Part shown: piece by piece, positions 35,124 to 45,225 of the stretch
How positions within the stretch are numbered: the stretch's first letter is position 1
Layout: each line of letters starts with the position of its first letter
NCBI GenBank assembly: GCA_018287875.1
Contig: JAGVVL010000002.1
Span: 7,316,001 to 7,380,000, forward strand
Source of the DNA: Nigrospora sphaerica
Lineage: Eukaryota > Ascomycota > Sordariomycetes > Amphisphaeriales > Apiosporaceae
Length of the DNA stretch: 64,000 nt
Direction: 5' to 3'
Translations under genes and position numbers: made by a program
Notes under the pieces: generated by a model
Seen by the model: only the letters and a program-made list of their open reading frames with translations
The model's database searches: none
Told to the model about the DNA's origin: nothing

Positions 35124-36383
35124 CGTGAAACCTAGGAGACGATTGGGAGGGTAAGGGCCAAGGGGGGTGGCCAAAGCTGGGAGATGGAGAGCCAGAAGCA
35201 GAACAGCCCGAACCGCAACTCAAGAGAAGCAGGAGGGGGAGGTGGTGGGCGTTTCACGGTGGTAGAGGAAAGATATATACGAATGATTCAACGATTTTTC
35301 ACCAAGGGCCAGCGAGTGTGAGGGTGCCGAAAGACGGGTGTCATAGGGCAACTAGGGAGGGATGAATAAGGAACGTGTGATGAGGAAGAAGAGGGGAGAG
35401 GGAACAAGACAAGCGAGGAAGCGTCTGGATGTAGGCCCAATGGTATTTTTCAGTTTGCACAACCTGGAGCGGAAGGGATGGAAGGGCTTGGCGGCGCGAC
35501 TGCTCGTTTCGCCGGTGTGAAGTTCGTTAACTTCCATATGCGACAAGAACCCCCTGTGCCTTGGGTGCTTCGAACTGGGCACCCGTTATCAGTAGGAGCG
35601 TCTTCCTCTGATGGCAGGCATCCATGGAAGAAGAAAGTGAGGCCATGCCAGTCTGCCGCCGGGTCGAGCCTGCAGGGCGACTGCCTCCATGCAAGGCACC
35701 TACCCCGTGAGCAACCAAGCTATGCGCAGAAAACGACGTGCTCTAGACGAGGCCTTCGTGAGCAAACTCCGTGCTAGGGCGGGCAGATTTCATACAATAA
35801 TACGGGACGCCTTTACCTTCCAGCAGTATCTCAATGTGGTGTCACGGGTCCTCTCCGTCGTGAACCACCTGCAAATAGTCTCGGTTGGGGTGCTGAGATC
35901 GAGGTTATAGTCCATTCATACGCGCAGAAAACACGGGGCTGGCTGGTATCCCTCTCCTCGAGGAACTGCCCGCGACGGGGAGGGTTTGCCGCCCATCGCC
36001 ATCACCACGTCTGCGGCTGCTGACGCGAATGCGAACTGACAGGCGGGCGGAGCGGTCGCTCTAGCACGTGGCACCTCGACCGGTCGGTCAGTCAGGCATG
36101 AAGTATCTTGTCTTCACTTTGAATTCCCTACATCCATGCAGGTGCCAAAATTGGGGTACTTCCGCCTGCACCGGCAGAAACTACTACCTACCTACACGCT
36201 TGGGTGGTCCAGAGGCAAAGGGTTGGCATGGATGAAAATAGATCCATCCACGACGTTTCCTGCAACGTAGCCTGGCTTACCCATTACGACTGCCAATATT
36301 TGCGTTCCAACGACGTGTGCCTCGCGCTTTCGCTCGCGCTACCAAACACATCCGAGCAAGGCCTTCCCTGGCCGTGGCAGATC
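35124..36383. promoter_or_regulatory. GH17 promoter region / TSC1 3' flank
   Basis: The interval holds the promoter of the GH17 gene (minus strand, starting at 35123) and the 3' flank of TSC1. A TATA-like GTATATATCT lies on the minus strand at 35271-35280, about 150 bp upstream of the GH17 ATG. CTACCTACCTACAC occurs at about 36183. No gene is recognised. Confidence 0.5.
35271..35280 (-). promoter_or_regulatory. TATA-like element of the GH17 gene
   Basis: The minus-strand sequence GTATATATCT lies about 150 bp upstream of the GH17 start codon, a reasonable place for a TATA element. It is supported by position only. Confidence 0.4.
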
Positions 36384-39300
36384 TCATCTCGAAAATCCTC
36401 GTATTCCTCGGAGTCCAGTCACCCTCTTCCGCTCCTTGTCCTTGTCCTTCTCCTTGCTACTCTTTCTCTCCTTGCGGATCACGTTCTGTATGCCGCCTAC
36501 ACCTAGTGTTAGGGCTGCTGTCTGTTGCCACAGGGTTTAGGACGCACCTCTTCCGTGATACCGCTCCGTCCTCGGACTGCCCATGCTGGTCGCGTCAGAC
36601 CCTTCGGCCACCGACGGTGTGGAGGGCCTCGGCATGTGGCTTCCCAGTCCGAGATGTAGGGACGAACAGTACGGCTCGGCAGACCTCGCCGTGCCGAACG
36701 ACATGGCATCAATATCCTCTACGTCCGAGAAGCCCTGCTGATCCTCTCTATTTCGATGGCTGTCCGGACTGCCTGGGTCCGAATCGCCCAAATCCGGCGA
36801 TGCTGGCCTGGCCGGGCCGGATTTGCATTGGCTGGCCAGCGTAGCCTGCAGTTCCAGAATCGTACCGTTCAGCGCCGTGTTCCTTTGTGCCAGCTCTTCT
36901 ATGCGCTTCTTCAGCTCCGTCTGCTGTGCTCTGCTCGCCGCCATGACGCCTTCAAACTGCGCTTTGAGGTCGTCGCTTTTCTTCCCGCCGCTCGCGTTTC
37001 GCAGCGCTTCTTGAAGCTTGGCGTTCAACTCAGCAATCTGTTTTTGGTACAGGTCATAGGCCTGTCCGTACTCGGCCTCGCGCGCCGCCAACTTCATCTC
37101 GAGCATCTCGGCCCGGCTGTCCGACTCGGAGGCCCTGGTCGTGGCAATTTGCCGTTCCATCTCTTGAGCTTGGAGATGCCGCTCCGAGAGTGTCAGCCGC
37201 TCGACCTCCTTCCTCAGTCGTTCCAATTCGTTGGCATCCGCCTCGACCGATTGTACGCGCTGCTTCCAGCCGAGCTCCCGCGTTTCTCCCTCGCAGACAA
37301 GAGTACGAAGCTTGTCCGTCTCAGTCTTCATTGCCTCAATATCTCGCTTAAACGCTTCCGACTCGGCGTTCCATTTCTTCTGTTCCTCTCGCAGCGTCCT
37401 CAGTTTCGCAGAAAGGTCTGCCTCCCACTTCTTGGCAAGCGTCCGGCTTCTCTCCGATTCCTTCTTGGTTTGCGTTTCGAGCTTCTTAGCCTCCTCCAGC
37501 CGCTGCTTTAGATGCCGGTTCGCCATGATTAGATTTTGCGTTTCGGCTTCCGAGGCGGCTTCGCGCATTTGTCTCCTCCGCAACTCGCCCATGTGGGCCA
37601 GGTGCTGCTGTTTCATAAAGCGTTCAAAGGTGAGGTCGTTTTGGAGCAGCAGGATTTGGCGGTAGAGATGGGTGATTTGCTGATCGTCGCTCTGGGCGTT
37701 CGCCGACGTTGGTGATATCACTGTCTGCTGGCTGGGATAGGTCGTGGGCGCGGGTCTGTCCCCTAGAGACTCGTGGTGGCTTAGGGCCAGTGACGGTACG
37801 CTGTCATTGGCGAGCGATTGGTTTAAAGTTGACTTGATAACTTTGTTCGAGTTGATCATATCTTGCAAATGGGTTTGTGATCCGTACGACGCTAGCTGGG
37901 CCTGCAACATCGGGCTTTCTCCGCCCTTGGCTGAAGGCCGGACACTTGTTGCGTCGTGTTGAGATTGTCGGCTACTTTGCGAGGATCGACGAAAAGCCAA
38001 GGCCTGGGTGCGGCTGCTACTTGGCGATTCGAACGGCATGGAATGCGTACTGTGCCAGACGTCACCGTGGCCTGTCCCGTACGGCGAAAATCCGGCAGGA
38101 AATGAGGTGCTCAGCAAGGCCGGGTCAAGGCCCTCGGTGTCGGCATTGCCGCGAATGGACAAGGGGGGCGCTCGGAAGGGAGCGAACTGCGCATCTTGCC
38201 CTGATTCAAAACCCATAGGCTGGCGCAGGGCGACGCAGTCGGCCACTACCTCGGCAGGCTCGCTCTTAATCCATCTGCCAAAGTCCGTCTTCTCTGATTC
38301 TATGGTTAGGGTGTAAAAATTCTCATGGAGCAAGTGGCACTGCCTGAAGTGCTCAGACGCATGTCTTATCTCGGTTGGCTGTACCTCGACCTCGTCCGGG
38401 TCCGGGGCTTCGGCATGGCGGAGATAGCGCTGCGGTTTCCTGATGTAGTCCATGAAGTTGATCGGATACAGCCCATAGAGAATGGTAAAATAGTTCATCA
38501 ACTGCGGGACTGCGTTGCCGTCGAAGTCTGGGGAGTAGGACATCTTTTGCCACGTAGAAGCGCCGGGTGGAGGCCTCTTCTCGGCCCCCAAACTCACTCC
38601 CAGCTCTATGGCGGACAATTCTCGCTCCCAGAACAGCAAGCGCGCGTATATGTTAAACAGCGTCGGCAAGTGCGGAACCAGCGAGGACGGTATATGCGGC
38701 AAGATCATGGTCAGGACCGTCAAAGCAAGCGACACAATGGTCGTCGACGTATCCAGCTGGAGGGCGTTGATCAAAGTGCTGAATAGAGGCGTCTGCAGGA
38801 CCTGGTGCAGATGTGGCGGCTGGCTCTGGACAAAATCAGCCAACAGGTTGAGGGCGTGGGCGCGCCAGGCCTTGTCAACCATGTGCTTGTCCAGCAGCGT
38901 CATGAAATCACGCGGGTGCTTCTTCCCATATATAATGAGCACTTGGCGCAGCTGCCTCTCCTTGAACACAGCTAGGGCGCCCTCGCCTTTGGCGGCTCGG
39001 CCGCAGTCATCCACCCATAACCTCAGCACCTTCTCGGCCAATGGCACGGCGGCGCCGCCCGTCGGGCTCTCGACATCATTGCTATCGTCGGCTGCCAGAA
39101 TGTCGAGCAAGATGTTTTGGCCCTCGGTCGCCAGATCCTTTTCCTGGTTGAGAACGTCCAACACTGGCAGCAGCTGTTCCCACCATTGCATGACCTTGGC
39201 GGGCTGCCTGATCAGAGGCCGCAAGCGGCGCAGGATGTTGATGAAAGGCGCGTAACGTGTTGGGATATCTTTGACATCCTTGTCGTAGATGGAGAGAAGT

Positions 39301-39616
39301 TCGTCGTGGAGCTTGTCGGCCACGCTCTCTTCGAACTTTTCGTGTTTCTGGAGGTAGCCTTCTATGATCTCGACCAGGTCGTCGGGGAGGGGCAAACGAG
39401 CGGCGATGACGGCCGAGTTGATGGCTTTGGTAAGCTCCTTGAAGGACCTTGCGGGGTGGTTCTTGTCAGCTCAGCGTCAGACTTGGGGAGGGCAGCATGC
39501 TTCCCGGTGACATGCGAGAGACTGCACGAGCAGGGCCTCGCGGCGCACGGAAAGCGCACACGCTGGACGGGCAGAGGGAGGGAAGGGGGGGGGTTCACGT
39601 ACGGAGGGGAAGACAT
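36384..39616 (-). CDS. TSC1: Hamartin homologue Tsc1
   Basis: Scaffold half of the TSC1-TSC2 complex, whose TSC2 partner is the GAP for Rheb and restrains TORC1. Three exons: 39616-39603 (only 14 nt, MSSPP), 39447-36548 and 36496-36384 (phases 2 and 1), giving 1008 residues. The N-terminal half is the hamartin HEAT-like domain, with LPLPDDLVEIIEGYLQKHEKF near residue 20, LLIYGKKHPRDFMTLLDKHMV-like text near 165 and YARLLFWERELSA. A Ser-rich linker follows. The long coiled coil starts near residue 594 with THLYRQILLLQNDLTFERF, which aligns with the human LLYNQLLFERF segment, and runs to about 874. Exon 3 adds a highly basic tail (RKERKSSKEKDKDKERKR). The first exon is inferred from frame closure and family start style, so it is the least certain part. 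It is divergent from the DJ-1-like gene. Confidence 0.88.
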
Positions 39617-41633
39617 GCCGGGCGGTTGCGTTGACGAGGCTCTACGTTGTTCAGGGAGGCACCGGCGCGACCATGGCGATGGTGCGAATGATCATCTCAC
39701 GGCGGCGCCAAGACGAAGAGAAGCAGGCCGAATGTCAATTGGGCCAGGGTTGCTGGGCTGATGATGGCGAGCTCCCAGTCAGCCTTTGCGTTTGGGCGAG
39801 CAGGCAAGCGGGAGCTGCTGGGCCGGAGCCAGGGCTCAACTTGGGGTAGAGAGTGGAGCACAACGAAAAGTGGATGGCCGGGTTGAGGATTGGATGATGG
39901 GGGACCAGCCGCGCACGGCAGACTGCAGTTGGAGGAGGGAGCAAAGCAGGTGGAAGTGGAAGTAGCCAGAGTGGAGCGAGCTCAGCTATTGCAGCTCCTC
40001 CCCGTCCCAAAAGATACCATCTAGGCGAGCCAGGATAGGTGACTGTGTATCCGTCTATTCGTGGCGGGTGCCAGACGAGCCGGGGTGCTTCGGTGGGTAA
40101 GACCTCCCCTCCGTGAAGGAAGTTCCGCGTACCTCTCCGCCCTCTGTCCAAGCCGTTACGTCAACACAAGCAGCTAGCTACCTAGGTACCTCTTCGTAAG
40201 ATGCAGTCAGCCACGGCAGTGGACGGACATCAGTGACTCTGAGCAACCCACCCTAAAAGTCCTCTGCGGATGGATCGGGGGCTGAGACTGGGATCTGGTC
40301 GGCCAGGCACCGTGGTTCGCTACCCGCTCGGCAAGGAACTCAATTGCCTGGGCGTCAAATTCCGTTGGTCTCGTGGTCTCGTGGCCATCGCCGTGGAGGC
40401 CCGTCGATTTCTTCGCAAAACAGAATGAACGGGCCCCGCTCGGCCAGTCGATCCTAGTGATCACATTCTGTTGTCGCACAGCCGGACTGCCCCGTATATG
40501 TTTGGCGTCGGTTAGTACCTAAGTAGCACGAGCAGGAGACGGCAACACCAGCCCTGCATCCCGACAATGTTATGTCTCCCGTTGCAACGGGCTTTCAACG
40601 ACGACGGAAAAGCTGGGGAAATAGAATGAGGACGAAGAATTGGATGGCTTGGGGGCGGGAGGGGGGCAGGCTGTTCCCGCGCAAAGCATCCATTTTCACC
40701 TCCCCTCCCTAGGAGGTGGGCAGGTACATGGTATGCGTCGTGGAGTGAGCGGGTACGATAGCTGATCAGTGGAAGCACCAAAAAGGTACTGGATGACATA
40801 CCATACTTCCAAACTGCCTACCTACCTACCCCCATCCACATCGGACCGGGTGCAAGCTGGAGGACTGGGTCAATGCGAACACTTGCGATGGACCCATCCG
40901 TAGTGGTCCTAAGGCCTTGGTGTCTTTATATATCCACAGCGTGATCATCTGTCTGGAAGGGAAGAACGCGGCTTTCCATCGAACGACGACAAGCCTCAAA
41001 TTGGCCGGCTGTCTGTGTCTGGCTCCGACATCTGCCCATGGTAGTGCCATCATGGCCTGCTCATACCCACCGGTTTTGGTGGCACCTAGGAAAACGCGGG
41101 GAGAGCGGGGTCGTCCAGGGATCGACAACCTTGGGCCCGCCCGCAATGGATGGGGGGGCGGCGGGCAGCCATGGTTGCATGGGTGGATTGCTTGCTACCT
41201 ATGTAGCTGTTGCAACACATGACTGACTACCGTCTCCAGACGTGTGAGGTGTGATGTATGAGGGCCCGGGGGGAGCCCTGATGTAGACGAAAGCCGCCTT
41301 GCCCTCAAGGGCTCGAGGGGCTCCTGGGTAGCTCTGGGGAGTGCAGCCCTCAATAGAGGAGGGGTCCCTGAGAGTGCTCTCCCGTCGGTCTACTAAGTCT
41401 TCTCTCCCATCGTAACAAAAAGCTTGCACTTCGACTCCTACATATCCATCCAGATCCCAAATCTACTTCCTCCCCCTGTCCTCCAATCCCAATCATCCCC
41501 AATCCAGCCAGCACCAGCTACATTCCTCTCCCTGCCTCTCTACGCCAATAACTGCATCTCCCGCTACAGCTTACTACTCGGAATTGCACCTCCCAGACAA
41601 GCCACCATCCCCTCAATTCCATCTCGTCACACC
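39617..41633. promoter_or_regulatory. Divergent TSC1 / DJ-1-like intergenic region
   Basis: This 2-kb interval separates divergent start codons. It contains TACCTANGTA sites at 40179-40188 (perfect palindrome), 40516-40525 and 41196-41205, a CCTACCTACCTACC run at about 40818, and a TATATAT at 40927-40933. The last 200 bp before 41634 are C/T-rich, like many fungal 5' leaders. No gene is recognised. Confidence 0.55.
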
Positions 41634-42795
41634 ATGGCAGCCACCAAGACCTCGGCCGTTGCCGACATGGAGCCTGTTGACGTGTTGTTCGTCCTCCACG
41701 AGAAGTTCAACCTCATGGACTTCGCCGGCCCCCTGGAGTAAGTTCGCATGCCTGTCCCCCCGCGCTTCGCCGTCGCCTACCCGGCAGCAACCTAGCCGCC
41801 ACTCTCCGGGAAGCTACTTGCTGAAAAACATCACCAGGGCCTTGACGTGGGCTCAGCACAACAAGGACGATCCGTGTAAGTCTTCCTCGGCCTTCCTAGA
41901 CCTACTAAGGAGTCGGCACACATGCGTACGCAGGTACTGACTCGTAATCTTGTTACCCTGTAGCAACGAAGGCATTCGAATGCACCGTAGCCGGCCCCGA
42001 GGGCAAGGTCCTATCGGAGCAGGGCATCATTGTTGATACCCAGATCTCGTACAAAGAGGCCCATGAGCGCCTCAATGACTTCGACGTCATGGTCGTCGTC
42101 GGCGGCAACACCGACGCTACGCTCAAGAGCAAGTCGGAGCCGTTGCCCCTGGTCAAGGCCTATTCGGAGCTGCAGCAGAAGGATTCGGCCCGGGAGCGCA
42201 CCCTCCTATCCATCTGCACCGGATCCCTCTTCCTTGCCGAGGCGGGCATCCTCTCCGGTCTGTCGGCCACTACCCACCCCGACTTCATGACTGCCTTCGA
42301 GAACCTCTGCAGCCATTCGGCCGTCCGCGACGCGCAGGAGCGAACCGACGTCGATGAAGAGGCCCGCTACGTGGTCAACAACCTTCGCTTTGACATTGGC
42401 GACGAGGACGAGAACCCCTACGTCCGCCGCAAGGCAGACATTGCGCAGTCGCAAGATGGCCGCCGCCCCTCCAATGCCCGGTACGTTGAGCAACTCAGTT
42501 CTTTGCCAGCGACTTTTGTCCCTGCCCTCTCTTGGCGTGAATCAAGCGCTGACCTGTCCACAGAAAAGGCAGCATTTCGTTCAAGACCACTGGCCGTCGC
42601 GAGTCCATTGTTCGTCGCGCGGCCATGCGTCTGGGTGGTCTTCGCGTCATCACGAGTGGGGGAGTGATGGCTGGCATTGATGCTACTCTGTATCTTGTCA
42701 GCATCATGGTGGACGAGGACTGCGCCCTCGAGGTGGCCCGTATTATGCAGCACAACTGGCTGAAGGGCAATGTCGTTGATGGCCTGGATGTCTAG
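41634..42795 (+). CDS. DJ-1/PfpI (ThiJ) family protein
   Basis: Class I glutamine-amidotransferase-like fold protein of unknown substrate. The closest types are isonitrile-hydratase/AraC-associated DJ-1 domains. Four exons, 41634-41737, 41838-41875, 41964-42480 and 42564-42795 (phases 2, 1, 2), give 296 residues. N-terminal VDVLFVLHEKFNLMDFAGPLEALTWA carries the conserved first strand and acidic residue. MVVVGGN is the second glycine-rich strand. The nucleophile elbow is SICTGSLFLAEAGILSGLSATTHP with Cys132. The C-terminal part has RLGGLRVITSGGVMAGIDATLYLV. Between these lies a charged insertion of about 70 residues, rich in D/E and then K/R, with a possible phosphosite GRRES. There is no DNA-binding domain, so it is not a full AraC-type regulator. 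Confidence 0.85.
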
Positions 42796-43411
42796 AATAA
42801 GTAGCCAAGGCCCAGCTGAGAACAAACGAGTGTAGAGCGAAGTCATCCCACGCCTGGATTGTGGGTTAGATGCACGCTAGATCTGTGTAGATCAGGAATG
42901 GGTACTCGGCCGACATCGAGGTTTCATTTCAAGATAAGGAAAATAAAACCACAATTCCCTTCCAAAGCTCCCTGGAAATAGCAGCCTTTGCCATTTCACT
43001 CGAAGATGATGATACGACAGCTTGTCTCCCTGCGCCCCTCGCACACCCGGGGTATGGTAACCAGGTGCGTTTTATACATACCTTAGTAGGTAGGAGGGGT
43101 CCATCGCATCCGTGCGGAGGATGGATGCTGCCCGTTCGCTAAGCCAATTGCAGGTTAGCTCACCCTGCGCTATATTGTCCCCACCGAAAACGGGCGGGCT
43201 GCGCTGTGGTGGTTCCAATGGTGGGCCGCCGACGCGGAAGTTTGGAAATTCCAAGCCGCTCTGATCAATTGTTCACGCCCGCTCGATCCAGTATCGTCAG
43301 GCCGGCGTACGGGCTCGGCTTCTATAACTCTCCTACAGGGTCGGTCTATTGGCAGCGGTACTGCGAGGCCCCCCGGGATACTCGACAACATACCCTCGTC
43401 ACACATCCACA
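42796..43411. other. Intergenic region DJ-1-like / uL23m
   Basis: About 615 bp between two plus-strand genes, holding the 3' UTR of the first and the promoter of the second. AATAAA at 42942-42947 may be the polyadenylation signal of the DJ-1-like gene. No gene is seen. Confidence 0.5.
42942..42947 (+). terminator. Possible polyadenylation signal AATAAA
   Basis: An exact AATAAA hexamer lies about 147 bp past the stop codon of the DJ-1-like gene, within an A-rich stretch. Fungal poly(A) signals are loose, so this rests on position and motif alone. Confidence 0.35.
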
Positions 43412-44032
43412 ATGGCGACGCACGCTGCAAAGCCGTTCAAGACGGGCCTGAAGCAGATTTTCCTGTATGTTGCCATGTTGCGTGGGGGGAGAACGATGTT
43501 GCGTCTCTAACCCGCCGCTTTGTCCAGGCCTGAACATGTCATAACCCTCTGCCGCCCAACGCGCGAGTCGGCGCAGCCTCCCCAGTTCGCCACGTTCAAG
43601 GTGCCGCTCCGCTTCAACAAGCTCGACATACGCGACTACCTGCTGCATGCCTACAACGTGCGGTCGGTGGCGGTGCGGTCCGCCATCATGCGCCGGCCGA
43701 TCCGCCGGAACGAGCTCACGATGCGCATGCAGCGGCCACCACCTATCAAGTACATGACGGTTGAGATGGACAAGCCCTTCGTGTGGCCCAAGGAGCCGAC
43801 GGTCGCGGAGCGTAAGGCCTGGCACAATGCAGAATTCGAGCAGCGCATAAAGCAACAGAAGGAATACGAGGAGCGCGCGGAACTGTACCAGAAGCACGGC
43901 AAGCTCCCGGACCCGACCGAAACGAAGCGGACCAAGGACAGGACCATGCTGGCGCAGCAGGCGAAGGACCTGCTGAGCGGCAAGACCAAGTGGGAGAACA
44001 AGAGGCAGTTGGATCCCCGCTGGACCAAATAG
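43412..44032 (+). CDS. MRP20: Mitochondrial large-subunit ribosomal protein uL23m
   Basis: Protein of the mitoribosomal large subunit, near the exit tunnel. Two exons, 43412-43464 and 43528-44032, phase 2 intron of 63 nt, give 185 residues. Exon 1 encodes MATHAAKPFKTGLKQIFL. Exon 2 continues PEHVITLCRP, then FATFKVPLRFNKLDIRDYLLHAYNV, the L23 fold block typical of this family. IRRNELTMRMQRPPPIKYMTVEM follows, then a charged C-terminal extension (EFEQRIKQQKEYEERAELY). The basic N-terminus may act as a weak import signal. It is convergent with the methyltransferase gene, leaving only 125 bp between stop codons. Confidence 0.88.
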
Positions 44033-44157
44033 AAGGGTTGCGACGCTGGGGTCGATGCGTACGATCGTATATATCTGGGCGCACCGAGGATGTATCTAGA
44101 AGACCGCACCAAGACAACGGACTCGGCGCACAGAGAGAGGGGGGGAGAGAGACACAG

Positions 44158-45225
44158 TTACGCCGACTGCTCCTCGGTGGTGACTTTGGCGTCCACCCAA
44201 TGATTTTGCTGCTGGAATAGAAGGGCCTGATCACCCCAGCTCCACCACCCGGCCGTGAGATTCCGTGCGAACACCTCGAGGCCACGGAAACCACGCGGCA
44301 ATTCGTCTTCGAAGCAGTGTCGTAGGTTGGGCTTTCTCGAATGAAGATCGGGCACTGCAACCAAGACTTTTCGTTCCACCCCCAGCTTGGCTGAACTTCC
44401 CCTTCTCCGTGCGATCAATAATCGCTCCCAGGGCTTCCTCCATCTAGACTCCGGGTCCACGATGGGCTCGCCCGAGGCCGTTACCTTGAGCCAAATCCAG
44501 TCACCCACAGCTTCGAGGCCCCATCGCGCAAATAGACCGCCAGGTGATGTGACGAGTCCTATGACGGCTGGCTTGTTCGTGACCCAAACGGCCACCAGGC
44601 CATTGGGCTCCAGCCGAGCCGCTATGGGTATGGATAGCAGGAGCTCTTCAACTTCTGCTATGCCACGCGCGATTGCGTAGCTGCCCGCCTTTCTCTTCAC
44701 CGATCTGCTGGGCCACGGTGGATCGAGCACCACGAGGTCGAAAGTCGGTGCCGTATTCAAGAACTCCTCTCGTAGAGCCCCGATATTACCCTGGAGATAA
44801 CGGCTGTCGATGGGCATGAAGGGCGGCCTGGCGGCCTCGCCCCCCTCGACGGCGGCGAGGGTTTCAGGGTCGTCTTGCTTCCGCTTGCGAGCACGACCGG
44901 GACTGGTCGCCTGGCCGGGGTCGTCGCGGACCACGCGAGGACAGCACCAGGGCCCGGCGTGGGCGCGCTTCAGCTCTACACAGGCCCGGTTCACGGCGTC
45001 CAGGGTCATCAACTCGTCCAGCGCGACGGCGGGCGGCGGCTGTGCGGCCTCGGCGCCCCGCGCTTTGGTGGAGGATGCCTGCCAGGGTATCTCAGGGGGC
45101 CGGGACGACACTAGGCGCCTCCTGGGGACCGAGTCAGGCAGCACCTGTGCTTGCTCAATTGACCGCGGGATATCCATCACCACCACGGACTTATCGTCGC
45201 TCTGGAACAAGACACATGACTCCAT
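44158..45225 (-). CDS. MT-A70 family N6-adenine methyltransferase, METTL4-like
   Basis: Predicted S-adenosylmethionine-dependent N6-adenine methyltransferase. METTL4 proteins in animals methylate U2 snRNA (m6Am) and have been proposed to act on DNA. A single exon encodes 355 residues. The catalytic DPPW is at residues 168-171 in FDLVVLDPPWPSRSVKR, a METTL4-like context because SVKR follows the motif. LEPNGLVAVWVTNKP, the GDWIWLKVTASGEP block, RKPWERLLIARR, and the C-terminal HSRKPNL and LEVFARNLTAGWWSWGDQAL are typical MT-A70 C-terminal elements. The first 140 residues are divergent, with a basic stretch (RARKRK) that may be a nuclear signal. METTL3/METTL14 and Ime4 are less likely, since there is no CCCH finger and the protein is short. 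Confidence 0.9.
   Translation of the reverse strand: MESCVLFQSDDKSVVVMDIPRSIEQAQVLPDSVPRRRLVSSRPPEIPWQASSTKARGAEAAQPPPAVALDELMTLDAVNRACVELKRAHAGPWCCPRVVRDDPGQATSPGRARKRKQDDPETLAAVEGGEAARPPFMPIDSRYLQGNIGALREEFLNTAPTFDLVVLDPPWPSRSVKRKAGSYAIARGIAEVEELLLSIPIAARLEPNGLVAVWVTNKPAVIGLVTSPGGLFARWGLEAVGDWIWLKVTASGEPIVDPESRWRKPWERLLIARRRGSSAKLGVERKVLVAVPDLHSRKPNLRHCFEDELPRGFRGLEVFARNLTAGWWSWGDQALLFQQQNHWVDAKVTTEEQSA

Noticed and set aside
20000..42000. Functional growth-control cluster (TAO3, URB1, TSC1)
   Set aside because: These genes are housekeeping and interspersed with unrelated ones on both strands; proximity alone does not support a cluster.
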